Source: Deltaproteobacteria bacterium (lineage in GTDB: Bacteria > Desulfobacterota > JADFXK01). Taken from it: a stretch of 9,229 nucleotides of DNA. The position numbers and the translations under genes are program-made. The stretch is from assembly GCA_015233285.1 (NCBI GenBank), contig JADFYA010000118.1:1-9229 (forward strand), read 5' to 3'. Within the stretch, counting starts at the first letter, position 1; each line of letters begins with the position of its first letter. A model generated the notes under the pieces. That model was not told the origin of the DNA and ran no database searches. It saw nothing but the letters and a program-made list of their open reading frames with translations. This document shows positions 1 through 6,651 of the stretch, one piece after another.

Positions 1-1
1 C

Positions 2-61
2 TGCCGGGAACGGGGCATGACCGAACCTGACATTGATGAGATGGGCAAACACGACTCCTAG
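2..61 (+). CDS. Possible C-terminal end of a truncated plus-strand protein
   Basis: An open frame enters from the left edge and runs 19 codons (CRERGMTEPDIDEMGKHDS) before two consecutive TAG stops at 59-61 and 62-64. The stretch reads like an amphipathic helical protein tail, and a tandem stop is plausible for a real gene end. Nineteen codons without a stop is weak evidence, however, and no domain can be recognised. If real, its gene converges with the cdsA operon, which is transcribed from the other direction. It could equally be chance. Confidence 0.25.
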   Translation, partial: CRERGMTEPDIDEMGKHDS

Positions 62-163
62 TAGGGATTCTATTCTTCGGGAAAGGTTAAAGGCAGATTA
101 AAGCCCATCCGGAGGATACTGCCTTGTTACTGCTTAAATCACCGGCTGGGCCTTCGGTTCACC

Positions 164-204
164 TCATGTGAATGGGTTCACATGAAAAAAGATAACATGA
201 ACCC
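164..204. repeat. Overlapping palindromes that could form alternative hairpins
   Basis: TCATGTGAA (164-172) and TTCACATGA (177-185) form a perfect 9-bp inverted repeat with a TGGG loop. GGGTTC (174-179) can instead pair with GAACCC (199-204). The two pairings share bases and exclude each other. The repeat could be a dimeric-regulator operator or an RNA switch-like hairpin. There is no T tract on either side in the orientation a terminator needs. No adjacent gene start explains it. Confidence 0.5.
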
Positions 205-343
205 ACCAATTCAACTATGCGGCATGAGCTTTTGAAGCCTCCGTCCGCAAATGATAGACGGCGCCACTCTTGGCGGTCATAAATGGCCTGGCGGGCCCCG
301 AATCATGAAAACAAAAATTCGTCCGCCCGGCATAACTATTTAT

Positions 344-370
344 CGTCACACGCTATTTTAAAAAGTGACG
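344..370. repeat. Inverted repeat CGTCAC / GTGACG
   Basis: CGTCAC (344-349) and GTGACG (365-370) are perfect 6-bp arms around a 15-nt AT-rich loop. The right arm runs into one copy of the 9-mer GACGGCGCC that is also found at 257-265. The function is unknown and the stem is short enough to be chance. Confidence 0.3.
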
Positions 371-488
371 GCGCCCTTGATCCAACTTCCGTGTAAAATA
401 GGCGAAACTTAACAAACTACGATTAATAAGTCAAGTTGAAAAAACTAATCAGGCATTAAAATAAAGATCGGTGCTGGTTGCTCGGTGA

Positions 489-530
489 CTTCAACAAGCA
501 ACGAGTAATAAGCAACAAGCAACAGGCAAC
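489..530 (-). repeat. Heptanucleotide tandem repeat, six units
   Basis: On the minus strand the units read GTTGCCT, GTTGCTT, GTTGCTT, ATTACTC, GTTGCTT and GTTGAAG, exactly in 7-nt register. Three units are identical to the consensus GTTGCTT and the others are degenerate. The array begins two bases after the cdsA stop codon. Seven-base short tandem repeats of this kind are scattered through some bacterial genomes and usually lie between genes. Here it occupies the place where an operon terminator would be expected. Confidence 0.8.
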
Positions 531-532
531 CC

Positions 533-1333
533 TCAACCAGGTCTGACCACGCCCGTTATATACAGATACGCCGCCGGCAGAGCCAACAACGCGCTGTCCA
601 GCCGGTCGAGCAGCCCCCCGTGGCCGGGAAAAATAATGCCCGAGTCTTTGGCGCCCACTGCCCGCTTGAGCATCGACTCAATCAGGTCTCCCAACTGGCC
701 CAAGACAGACAGCCCCAAGGCCATGATCACAGTGTGTTTTACCGACAAACTCGGAAGGCATAGAGAACGATAGATCAAGGCGCACACCAGGGCCGCGATC
801 AAACCGCCCACCGCCCCTTCCACCGTCTTCTTCGGACTCACCGCCGGCATGAGTTTGTGTTTTCCAATAGTCCGACCCGTGAGGTAGGCCCCCGTATCAG
901 TGCAGGCCGTAATGACAAAGACCAGCAAGACCCAGTATGGTCCCGACGGCAGGGTTCTCAGCCCGATAATGCTGGACAAAAATCCCCCGACATAGACCAC
1001 TCCGAAAAAAACCTTGCCCAGATCTGCCGGAAGCTCTCGCGAAGGCGGCCGAAGAAAAAGGATGAGCGTCATGACCAGTAAAAAGGCCGCCACCAGACCC
1101 AGCCACGGCCCGTTGGTCATCTTGACCCAAAAAAACAAAGGCGCCATTAATCCGGCGCCTAACCCAATTCTTCTTAAAACCGCATCCCGCTTGTTCAAGA
1201 CCAGGCTAAAGTACTCGTGTAGCCCAACCCCGATCGCCACCGCCACCACTCCCACAAAAATAGGCAGAGGCACCCAAAAAACCACCCCGATCAAAAAGGC
1301 TACCAGAATCAACGCCGTGGTCAATCTGTTCAA
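533..1333 (-). CDS. cdsA: Phosphatidate cytidylyltransferase (CDP-diglyceride synthase)
   Basis: CdsA makes CDP-diacylglycerol from phosphatidic acid and CTP at the inner membrane, the branch point for phospholipid head groups. The 266-aa protein is hydrophobic throughout and polytopic. The C-terminal family signature is complete: SMLKRAVGAKDSG, then PGHGGLLDRLDS (about residues 220-247), with the KR, KD, HGG and DR-D residues that bind metal and CTP. A second conserved block, TDTGAYLTGRTIGK followed by SPKKTVEG, lies at about 145-173. The start is TTG at 1333. It is supported by GGGAG six bases upstream, directly abutting the uppS stop codon 11 nt away. It is the last gene of the rpsB operon here. 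In many proteobacteria dxr and rseP follow, but both are absent within this window. Confidence 0.95.
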   Translation of the reverse strand: MNRLTTALILVAFLIGVVFWVPLPIFVGVVAVAIGVGLHEYFSLVLNKRDAVLRRIGLGAGLMAPLFFWVKMTNGPWLGLVAAFLLVMTLILFLRPPSRELPADLGKVFFGVVYVGGFLSSIIGLRTLPSGPYWVLLVFVITACTDTGAYLTGRTIGKHKLMPAVSPKKTVEGAVGGLIAALVCALIYRSLCLPSLSVKHTVIMALGLSVLGQLGDLIESMLKRAVGAKDSGIIFPGHGGLLDRLDSALLALPAAYLYITGVVRPG

Positions 1334-1344
1334 ATTGATCTCCC

Positions 1345-2094
1345 CTACTCTTTCCGGGCGATGGCCACCTGTTCCCCGGTCATCCCGAATCGTCTTTCTC
1401 GCTGCTGAAAATCTTCAATGGCGGCCAGCAGTTGTTCTCGGCGAAAATCAGGCCAAAGGGTGGTGGTGAAGTAGAGTTCAGCATAGGCGATTTGCCACAA
1501 CAAGAAATTACTCACCCGGTATTCCCCACTGGTCCTGATCAGCAAATCAGGGTCAGGCATTCCGTGGGTATACAGAAAGGCGGAAAATATCTCCGGCGTA
1601 ATCTCTTCCGGGGTCAGGGCGCCCTCTTTGACTCGAAGGGAGATTCTTTTGGCCGCATCGACAATCTCGTCCCGGCCGCCATAACTCAAGGAAAGATTTA
1701 GGACCATGTCCCGGTTGTGGGCCGTCTGATCCATGGTCTGTTTCAACCGGCGCTTGATCCCTTTCGGTAAGTCATCTAACCGGCCGATAACATTTAGCCG
1801 GATGCCGTTCGACAGCATCTCGTCCAGTTCGGATTTCAGGAATCGGCCCAACAGGGCCATCAGAGCCTTTATTTCTATCTTCGGCCGTTGCCAGTTCTCG
1901 ATGGACAGGGCATATAACGTCAGGTATTTGATGCCGATTTCCCGGCTGGCTCGGACTATTGTCCGGACCGACTCGGCGCCTTCACGATGCCCGGCAATTC
2001 GGTCAAGGCCGCGTTGCTTGGCCCACCGGCCGTTACCATCCATGATGATGGCCAGATGCACTGGAATAGAATTTTGGTTTGCAATACTCTTCAC
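1345..2094 (-). CDS. uppS: (2Z,6E)-undecaprenyl diphosphate synthase
   Basis: UppS is the cytosolic cis-prenyltransferase that extends farnesyl diphosphate with isopentenyl units to C55-PP, the lipid carrier for peptidoglycan and O-antigen. The length of 249 aa is normal. All family blocks are present: MDGNGRW at 18-24 with catalytic Asp19, GHREGAE at 35-41, YALSIENW at 61-68, SYGGRDEI at 137-144, and RTSGEYRVSNFLLWQ at 187-201 for IPP binding. The start is GTG at 2094 with a modest GAGG four bases upstream. No ATG precedes the first conserved block. It sits 41 nt after frr and 11 nt before cdsA, so lipid-carrier synthesis is coupled with translation-factor expression, as in many bacteria. 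Confidence 0.96.
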   Translation of the reverse strand: MKSIANQNSIPVHLAIIMDGNGRWAKQRGLDRIAGHREGAESVRTIVRASREIGIKYLTLYALSIENWQRPKIEIKALMALLGRFLKSELDEMLSNGIRLNVIGRLDDLPKGIKRRLKQTMDQTAHNRDMVLNLSLSYGGRDEIVDAAKRISLRVKEGALTPEEITPEIFSAFLYTHGMPDPDLLIRTSGEYRVSNFLLWQIAYAELYFTTTLWPDFRREQLLAAIEDFQQRERRFGMTGEQVAIARKE

Positions 2095-2135
2095 GGGGCC
2101 TCAAACCTGAAAGAAAATTAGACGCATCAGACCGG

Positions 2136-2693
2136 CTAAAATTCCATGATTTCCTTTTCTTTATCGGCACATACTTTGTCCGCCTGGCTGATGTAGCCAT
2201 CAGTCAATTTTTGAACTTTTTCCTGATGCTTAAACAATTCGTCTTCAGAGATTACCTTGTCTTTCTTCAGTTCTTTAAGTACCTCGTTAGCATCCCGGCG
2301 GGCGTTCCGAATGGCTACTTTATTTTCTTCAGTCAACTTTTTGACCACCTTGACCAGTTCCTTGCGCCGCGCCTCAGTCAGGGCCGGGATGGATACCCGG
2401 ATGATCTTACCGTCGTTCATCGGGGTCAAGCCCAAGTCAGATTTTAAGATTGATCTCTCGATATGACTGATCAAGCCGTTATCCCAAGGCTGAATCACGA
2501 TTAACCGGCTTTCCGGGACAGAGAGCGACGCCACTTGATTCAACGGCATCTGGGTGCCGTACGCGTCCACTCTGATTCCGTCAAGCAACGTAACCGATGC
2601 CCGGCCGGTTCTGACCCGGCTGAAATCACGGTTCAAGATCGCCAGGGTCTTTTCCATCTTATCGTTAAGTTCGTCAAATAATCCGTCAATCAC
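2136..2693 (-). CDS. frr: Ribosome recycling factor
   Basis: RRF acts with EF-G to split post-termination ribosomes. The protein is 185 aa, the standard full length, and aligns across the family: VRTGRAS near residues 27-33, LLDGI and YGT in domain II, SDLGL at about 90, then LTEARRKELVK and IRNARRDAN (about residues 109-136). It ends DKEKEIMEF, much like E. coli RRF ending DKEAELMQF. The GTG start at 2693 lies inside the end of pyrH, giving an 8-nt overlap (GTGATTGA) that suggests translational coupling. AGGAG stands eight bases upstream. Nothing is odd in the product. Confidence 0.96.
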   Translation of the reverse strand: MIDGLFDELNDKMEKTLAILNRDFSRVRTGRASVTLLDGIRVDAYGTQMPLNQVASLSVPESRLIVIQPWDNGLISHIERSILKSDLGLTPMNDGKIIRVSIPALTEARRKELVKVVKKLTEENKVAIRNARRDANEVLKELKKDKVISEDELFKHQEKVQKLTDGYISQADKVCADKEKEIMEF

Positions 2694-3417
2694 TTTCTTC
2701 TCTCCTCACCACGGTCCCGATATCCGACCCGGTAATGATTTTAACTAGATTTCCTGGGGTAGTCAAATCGAAGACGACAACCCGGAGGTCTCCGTCTTTA
2801 GCCAACGAGATGGCCGTGGTATCCATGACCTTGAGGTTGAGGGCAAGCGCCCGGTCATAGGTCAGGCGGTTAAACCGCCGGGCTGTAGGATTTGTCACCG
2901 GGTCTGAATCATAGATGCCGTCTACCTTCGTCCCCTTGAATAAGGCGTCGGCCCGGACTTCCAGAGCCCGCAAGGCCGCAGCCGTGTCCGTGGTGAAGAA
3001 AGGGTTCCCGGTTCCGGCCGCCATGATAACCACTTTGCCTTCATTAAGGTAGCCGACAGCCTTTTCCGCATTGTATGGCTCAACCATGGTCCCGATGGGT
3101 ATGGCTGAAAGGACCACCGCCGGGACCCCATGATTCAATAAAGCGCCCCTGAAGGCAATAGAATTCAGCACGGTAGCCAACATCCCGATATGATCTGCCG
3201 AAACACGGTCCAGTCCATAGTCGTCGGCTCGGATGCCCCGGAAGATGTTGCCGCCACCGATGACCATCGCCGTCTGGACACCCATCTCGGTGGTCTCTTT
3301 CAACTCGGCCGCCAGGCCCTGGATAACATTCGGCATAATGCCAAATCCCGTGCCGCCGGCTAAGGCCTCGCCGCTAATCTTCAGCAGTATGCGTTGATAC
3401 ACCGGTTTAAGCAACAT
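2686..3417 (-). CDS. pyrH: Uridylate kinase (UMP kinase)
   Basis: PyrH phosphorylates UMP to UDP in pyrimidine nucleotide synthesis. In bacteria it is a cytosolic hexamer of the amino-acid-kinase fold, typically GTP-activated and UTP-inhibited. The 243-aa sequence has LKISGEAL (12-19), GGGNIFRG (54-61), ADHIGMLAT (74-82), GTGNPFFTTDTAA (135-147), KVDGIYDSDP (164-173) and MDTTAI (198-203), which are the phosphate, UMP and ATP-binding segments. The ATG start is preceded by GGAG with a short 4-nt gap. It is the only ATG start in the operon. It lies 57 nt after tsf, the widest gap in the operon, and overlaps frr by 8 nt. Confidence 0.97.
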   Translation of the reverse strand: MLLKPVYQRILLKISGEALAGGTGFGIMPNVIQGLAAELKETTEMGVQTAMVIGGGNIFRGIRADDYGLDRVSADHIGMLATVLNSIAFRGALLNHGVPAVVLSAIPIGTMVEPYNAEKAVGYLNEGKVVIMAAGTGNPFFTTDTAAALRALEVRADALFKGTKVDGIYDSDPVTNPTARRFNRLTYDRALALNLKVMDTTAISLAKDGDLRVVVFDLTTPGNLVKIITGSDIGTVVRREESD

Positions 3418-3474
3418 TTATCTCCGGATTAGTGATTACAACTGGTTGTTCAAGCTTAAAAAAACTACCTGGAA

Positions 3475-4368
3475 TTAGGCCACAGTCTCCCCGACCTGGA
3501 ACCTGGCAAATCTGGCCACCGTGATGTTATCACCCAGTTTAGCGGCCTGTTGTTTTACCAGGTCTTGGATCGAGACATCACCGTCTTTGATGTAAGGCTG
3601 TTCCAACAAGCAAACCTCGGAATAGAATTTCTTCATCTTCCCATCGACCATTTTTTCCGCCACTTTTTCCGGCTTACCCGAATCGATGGCCTGGGCCAGG
3701 TAGATCGCCCGCTCACGATCCAACATTTCAGAGGTGACCTCGTCACGACAGACAAAGCCGGGATTGGCCGCGGCAATCTGCATGGCCAGGTTCTTGCCCA
3801 ACTCTTTGAAAGCGTCGTTGGTGCAAGTTCCGGGCGAGGCACAATTCAGTTCCACCATCACGCCCAATTTTCCACCGGCATGGATGTAACTAATAATTTG
3901 ACCTTCCGGGGCTTTTTCCCCTACCTGAAACCGGGCTGTGCGTCCAATGGAAATACTTTCACCCACTTTGGCCACAGTCTCATTAACCAGGTCTTGCACC
4001 GTAATATTACGGTCATTGACATAGGGCTGGGATAACAGGTCAGCGGACCCGGCATCGGCTGCGGCCACTTGCTGGGCCAGGCTGTAGCCTAAGCCCTTAA
4101 AAGCATCCGTGTTGGCTGAAAAATCGGTTTCACAATTCAGTTCCAATAACACGCCGAGTTTCCCGTCGGCCTCAATGTAACTGATAATCTGGCCTTCCGA
4201 AGTCGCCCGGCCGGCTCTTTTCCGGGCCGTGGCCAATCCTTTTTGCCTTAAGTAATCCATGGCCTTATTCATATCCCCGTCTGATTCTATCAGCGCCTTC
4301 TTGCAATCCATCATCGGGGCATTGGTCTTGTCTCGGAGTTCCTTGACTAACGCGGCAGAAATAGACAC
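3475..4368 (-). CDS. tsf: Elongation factor Ts with a duplicated core
   Basis: EF-Ts releases GDP from EF-Tu. I start it at GTG 4368 (297 aa), because AGGGAGG lies five bases upstream, rather than at the ATG at 4419 inside rpsB. The N-terminal UBA-like domain is residues 2-50 (ALVKELRDKT, MMDCKKAL, GDMNKAMDYLRQKG). Then come two similar core units. Unit A (57-153) has GQIISYI, KLGVLLELNC and the EF-Tu-contacting TDF at 81-83, and ends ARFQVGE. Unit B (154-297) repeats GQIISYI, GKLGVMVELNC and ARFQVGE, but TDF is replaced by a CASPGTC stretch. Unit B also carries about 47 extra residues (about 205-251, EKVAEKMVDGKMKKFY), the family's coiled-coil hairpin. The E. coli protein also has two core subdomains, but they are far more divergent. 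Confidence 0.96.
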   Translation of the reverse strand: MSISAALVKELRDKTNAPMMDCKKALIESDGDMNKAMDYLRQKGLATARKRAGRATSEGQIISYIEADGKLGVLLELNCETDFSANTDAFKGLGYSLAQQVAAADAGSADLLSQPYVNDRNITVQDLVNETVAKVGESISIGRTARFQVGEKAPEGQIISYIHAGGKLGVMVELNCASPGTCTNDAFKELGKNLAMQIAAANPGFVCRDEVTSEMLDRERAIYLAQAIDSGKPEKVAEKMVDGKMKKFYSEVCLLEQPYIKDGDVSIQDLVKQQAAKLGDNITVARFARFQVGETVA

Positions 4369-4373
4369 TTTAA

Positions 4374-4380
4374 CCTCCCT
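4374..4380 (-). promoter_or_regulatory. Ribosome binding site that decides the tsf start
   Basis: AGGGAGG on the minus strand overlaps the rpsB TAG stop (4379-4381) and stands five bases before GTG at 4368. It places the EF-Ts start downstream of rpsB. The alternative ATG at 4419 would add 17 residues and a 41-nt overlap with rpsB. Confidence 0.85.
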
Positions 4381-5227
4381 AAACATCTGATGAAGCGTCT
4401 GCTTCACGCTTTTTTTCATGTTTGTGTTCGATAATCACGCCCGAACCCGCTTCAGTTCGGATAACCTCCCGGCCTTCCGCATCCATTTCTCGGGAATAGT
4501 CGTCCCCATCCCGTTTGTCACGTACGACGTTATATCGCTCTTCCCTGACCTTAATTCCCTCGATGCAGGCATCGGCGATCTTCGAGGTCATTAACCTGAT
4601 CGATCTGATGGCGTCATCGTTGCCCGGGATAACATAGTCGACATTTCCCGGATCACAGTTGGTATCCACAATGGCCACGACCGGAATGTTGAGTTTGTTG
4701 GCTTCGTGGATGGCGATTCTTTCTTTTTTAGGGTCAACCACAAATAGGGCGCCGGGCAAAGACGACATCCGTTGGATCCCGCCCAGGTTCTTTTTCAATT
4801 TTATCGTTTGCTTATCCATTTGGACCACTTCTTTTTTGGGAAATCTATTGATCTCACCGGTTTCCTTAAGTGTTTCCAGATGATTCAGCTTTTCAATACT
4901 CTTCTTGATGGTCTGAAAATTGGACAACATCCCGCCCAACCAGCGGTTGTTGACAAAGTACATACCGCATCTATCCGCTTCTTCGGTGACCGTTTCTTGG
5001 GCCTGCTTCTTGGTTCCGACAAACAAAACCGAATGACCCTCTACGACCGTATTGACGATGAAGTTATAAGCTTCCCGAAAGAGCTGCACCGTCTTCTGGA
5101 GATCGATAATGTAGATCCCGTTCCTGGCCCCGAAAATATACGGCTTCATTTTGGGATTCCACCGCCTGGTTTGGTGACCGAAATGGACACCGGCTTCCAA
5201 CAGTTGCTTCATGGTGATGTAGGACAC
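4379..5227 (-). CDS. rpsB: 30S ribosomal protein S2
   Basis: S2 is a late-assembling small-subunit protein near the S1 and mRNA-entry region. Family blocks are all present: [24 protein letters not shown] (9-32), HIDLQKT-like IIDLQKT (40-46), [10 protein letters not shown] (67-76), [17 protein letters not shown] (91-107), [13 protein letters not shown] (157-169) and [23 protein letters not shown]. The core ends near residue 228. A charged tail of about 54 residues follows ([14 protein letters not shown] to [12 protein letters not shown]), longer than in E. coli S2 and probably disordered. The start is GTG at 5227, with AAGGAG seven bases upstream. It is the first gene of the operon, 10 nt before tsf. 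S2 represses its own operon in E. coli. Whether that holds here cannot be seen directly. Confidence 0.97.
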   Translation of the reverse strand: MSYITMKQLLEAGVHFGHQTRRWNPKMKPYIFGARNGIYIIDLQKTVQLFREAYNFIVNTVVEGHSVLFVGTKKQAQETVTEEADRCGMYFVNNRWLGGMLSNFQTIKKSIEKLNHLETLKETGEINRFPKKEVVQMDKQTIKLKKNLGGIQRMSSLPGALFVVDPKKERIAIHEANKLNIPVVAIVDTNCDPGNVDYVIPGNDDAIRSIRLMTSKIADACIEGIKVREERYNVVRDKRDGDDYSREMDAEGREVIRTEAGSGVIIEHKHEKKREADASSDV

Positions 5228-5400
5228 GATTTTTCTCCTTGGTTCGATTTAGGTTTGACCTCCGCCTCGTCAACGACGCCGGCTTGACCCCTATCCCTTG
5301 GATGGTGCGGAACGGGAAACCTGGGGCCGCGGCTCCAAGCGCGTGTTAATTTATAGGCCAGGCGCTTTAAAGCCCGGTTAATTAAAAACAAGGAATTATA
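5228..5400 (-). promoter_or_regulatory. rpsB upstream region, probable promoter and leader
   Basis: These 173 nt separate the phosphoesterase stop from the rpsB start and must hold the operon promoter if rpsB is not read through. A -10-like TATAAA lies on the minus strand at 5355-5350, but no good -35 stands 16-18 bases upstream of it. GGGCTTTAAAGC near 5376-5362 is a short near-palindrome. TTGACG with weak TAAATC downstream lies closer to the start. GTCAA/TTGAC arms at about 5287-5268 could form a small hairpin in the leader. An S2-binding leader is conceivable but is not shown by the sequence. Confidence 0.35.
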
Positions 5401-6651
5401 TCAAAAACGAAAATGGTTGAACAAAAAAAAAATAGGACCGCCCCGGGGGGGACAAACAAAAATGAACCTGGTCACTTCAGGAGAGCAATTGATCCGCACC
5501 GGAGCGACAATATAACCAATCCCCCGGTTGACATACAGCATTCGGCCGTCTTGCCGGTATATCCCGTTTGTGTATTTTAGCGCCAGGCTGGACAAATTCC
5601 ACTCTTTGTTTCCCGGCAACACCGCCTGACCGGCATGGGTGTGTCCGGACAGGGTCAGCTCGATCCCATGACTTGCCGCTAAATCAAAGATTTCCCCTCG
5701 ATGGGACAGAAGAACGGTATATACCCCCGGCTTCTTCTGCTGCAGCAGACCGGACGCCCAGCCAAAATTCCGGATGTTCTCCGCCCAACCAAAAACCGGA
5801 TCATCGACCCCCATCATCTCGAGTTGTTCCTCAAACCCTGGAAAAGTAACCTTACGGTTTCTGAGCACGGCCACCCGCGTCTCAGCCAGAAGCCCGCAGA
5901 CCTCTTCCACCCCGGCATAAAAATCGTGATTCCCCATCACCGCATATGCCCCTAACGGCACCTTAAGCTCCTTCAAGAAAGGAATACACGGCTTGAGAAA
6001 CTCGGCCCGATGATTCACCACATCACCCGTGATCACTAAAATATCAGGTTTTAGGGCCAGAGCCGTTTCAAAAGCGTGGAGAACATCTTTAGCCCCGACC
6101 AGCGAGCCCAAGTGGAGGTCGCTCAATTGGACCAGGCTTAACCCGGCCAGCCGGGAATGCTCCGGGCCGCAGGGGATGTCCACCCTGGTCACTTTAATGT
6201 CGGTCCTAGCCTGGTAAGCGGAATATCCCGCCACGGCGAGGCTCAGCCCGAATATGGCCCGCGCCCCCTGGGACAACACCTCCCGCCGGGAAGAATCCAT
6301 AGCTTGCCGCTCTACTCGAGACGTCCTTAGACGCTTTGGCAAATAATATATAATCCCCACGACCGACCAGGCCGCCAGTGTCAGGCCCGTGGTCACTATC
6401 GACCAAAAGTAGATACCCACTGGAAACACAACCCATTTCCGGGCCCAAAGGTCCAATGCAAAGATGGATGGCGACCGGAACAGAATCCACAAAATAGATC
6501 CATTCAACACCACCACCGGGATCAGCACGATCAAGGCCCGGCGGGGAATGCTCATTCCTCCGGCCGTCGGCGTCTTAAAAAAAACCAGCCACCAGACGAT
6601 TACCTGCAGGCCAAAAATTGCGGTCAAAACTATATAGAATAGCAAAGGCAT
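5401..6651 (-). CDS. Membrane-anchored YkuE-type metallophosphoesterase
   Basis: This is a 416-aa protein. Residues 3-25, 38-59 and 72-104 are hydrophobic and give three or four membrane spans. SRREVLS (121-127), followed by a hydrophobic stretch to about 147, looks like a twin-arginine signal in the middle of the protein. The catalytic domain has every calcineurin-like metal motif: SDLHLG (Asp178, His180), ITGD (Asp210), MGNHD (240-243), LLSH (His317) and SGHTHAGQ (335-341). It then has YVNRGIGYIVAPVRINCSPEVT as in YkuE and YaeI. That family includes phosphoesterases acting on membrane lipids and the chlamydial UDP-diacylglucosamine hydrolase LpxG. The substrate here cannot be inferred. The last 17 residues after PEVT (PPRGGPIFFLFNHFRF region) lie on C7 and T10 runs and exceed the usual family end. 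The ATG at 6651 has only a weak RBS. Confidence 0.88.
   Translation of the reverse strand: MPLLFYIVLTAIFGLQVIVWWLVFFKTPTAGGMSIPRRALIVLIPVVVLNGSILWILFRSPSIFALDLWARKWVVFPVGIYFWSIVTTGLTLAAWSVVGIIYYLPKRLRTSRVERQAMDSSRREVLSQGARAIFGLSLAVAGYSAYQARTDIKVTRVDIPCGPEHSRLAGLSLVQLSDLHLGSLVGAKDVLHAFETALALKPDILVITGDVVNHRAEFLKPCIPFLKELKVPLGAYAVMGNHDFYAGVEEVCGLLAETRVAVLRNRKVTFPGFEEQLEMMGVDDPVFGWAENIRNFGWASGLLQQKKPGVYTVLLSHRGEIFDLAASHGIELTLSGHTHAGQAVLPGNKEWNLSSLALKYTNGIYRQDGRMLYVNRGIGYIVAPVRINCSPEVTRFIFVCPPRGGPIFFLFNHFRF
5423..5451 (-). terminator. Terminator-like GC block and T10 tract inside the gene end
   Basis: On the minus strand C7 (5451-5445) is followed by G4, then CGGTCCTA, then ten T residues (5432-5423). 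A four-pair C/G stem plus T10 resembles a weak intrinsic terminator that would end transcription at the phosphoesterase stop, before rpsB. The stem is short and set back eight bases from the T run, so efficiency is doubtful. Confidence 0.3.

Larger units (their letters stand above)
62..488. other. Intergenic stretch without a convincing gene
   Basis: This stretch lies between the possible gene end at the left edge and the repeat that follows cdsA. I find no ORF with a ribosome binding site on either strand. It is AT-richer and holds several inverted repeats: the strong pair at 164-204, a weaker CGTCAC/GTGACG pair at 344-370, and a short GGCAG/CTGCC pair at 92-123. The 9-mer GACGGCGCC occurs twice, at 257-265 and 367-375. 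On the minus strand TTGACT, a 17-nt spacer and TAAGTT (roughly 431-395) could be a weak promoter, but nothing coding follows it. No classical terminator with a T tract is visible for the operon arriving from the right. Confidence 0.5.

Noticed and set aside
164..185. Rho-independent terminator for the cdsA operon or the left-edge gene
   Set aside because: The stem is good, but no T tract follows on either strand. The A run at 185-190 lies on the wrong side for minus-strand termination.
489..530. CRISPR-like array
   Set aside because: The units are contiguous 7-mers with no spacers, which is a short tandem repeat and not a CRISPR.
3436..3474. T7 tract after tsf as an internal terminator or attenuator
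   Set aside because: No GC stem precedes the T run, so it does not form an intrinsic terminator. pyrH is probably read through from upstream.
4369..4419. ATG at 4419 as the EF-Ts start
   Set aside because: The extra 17 residues overlap rpsB and do not look like EF-Ts. GTG at 4368 has an excellent RBS and matches the family N-terminus.
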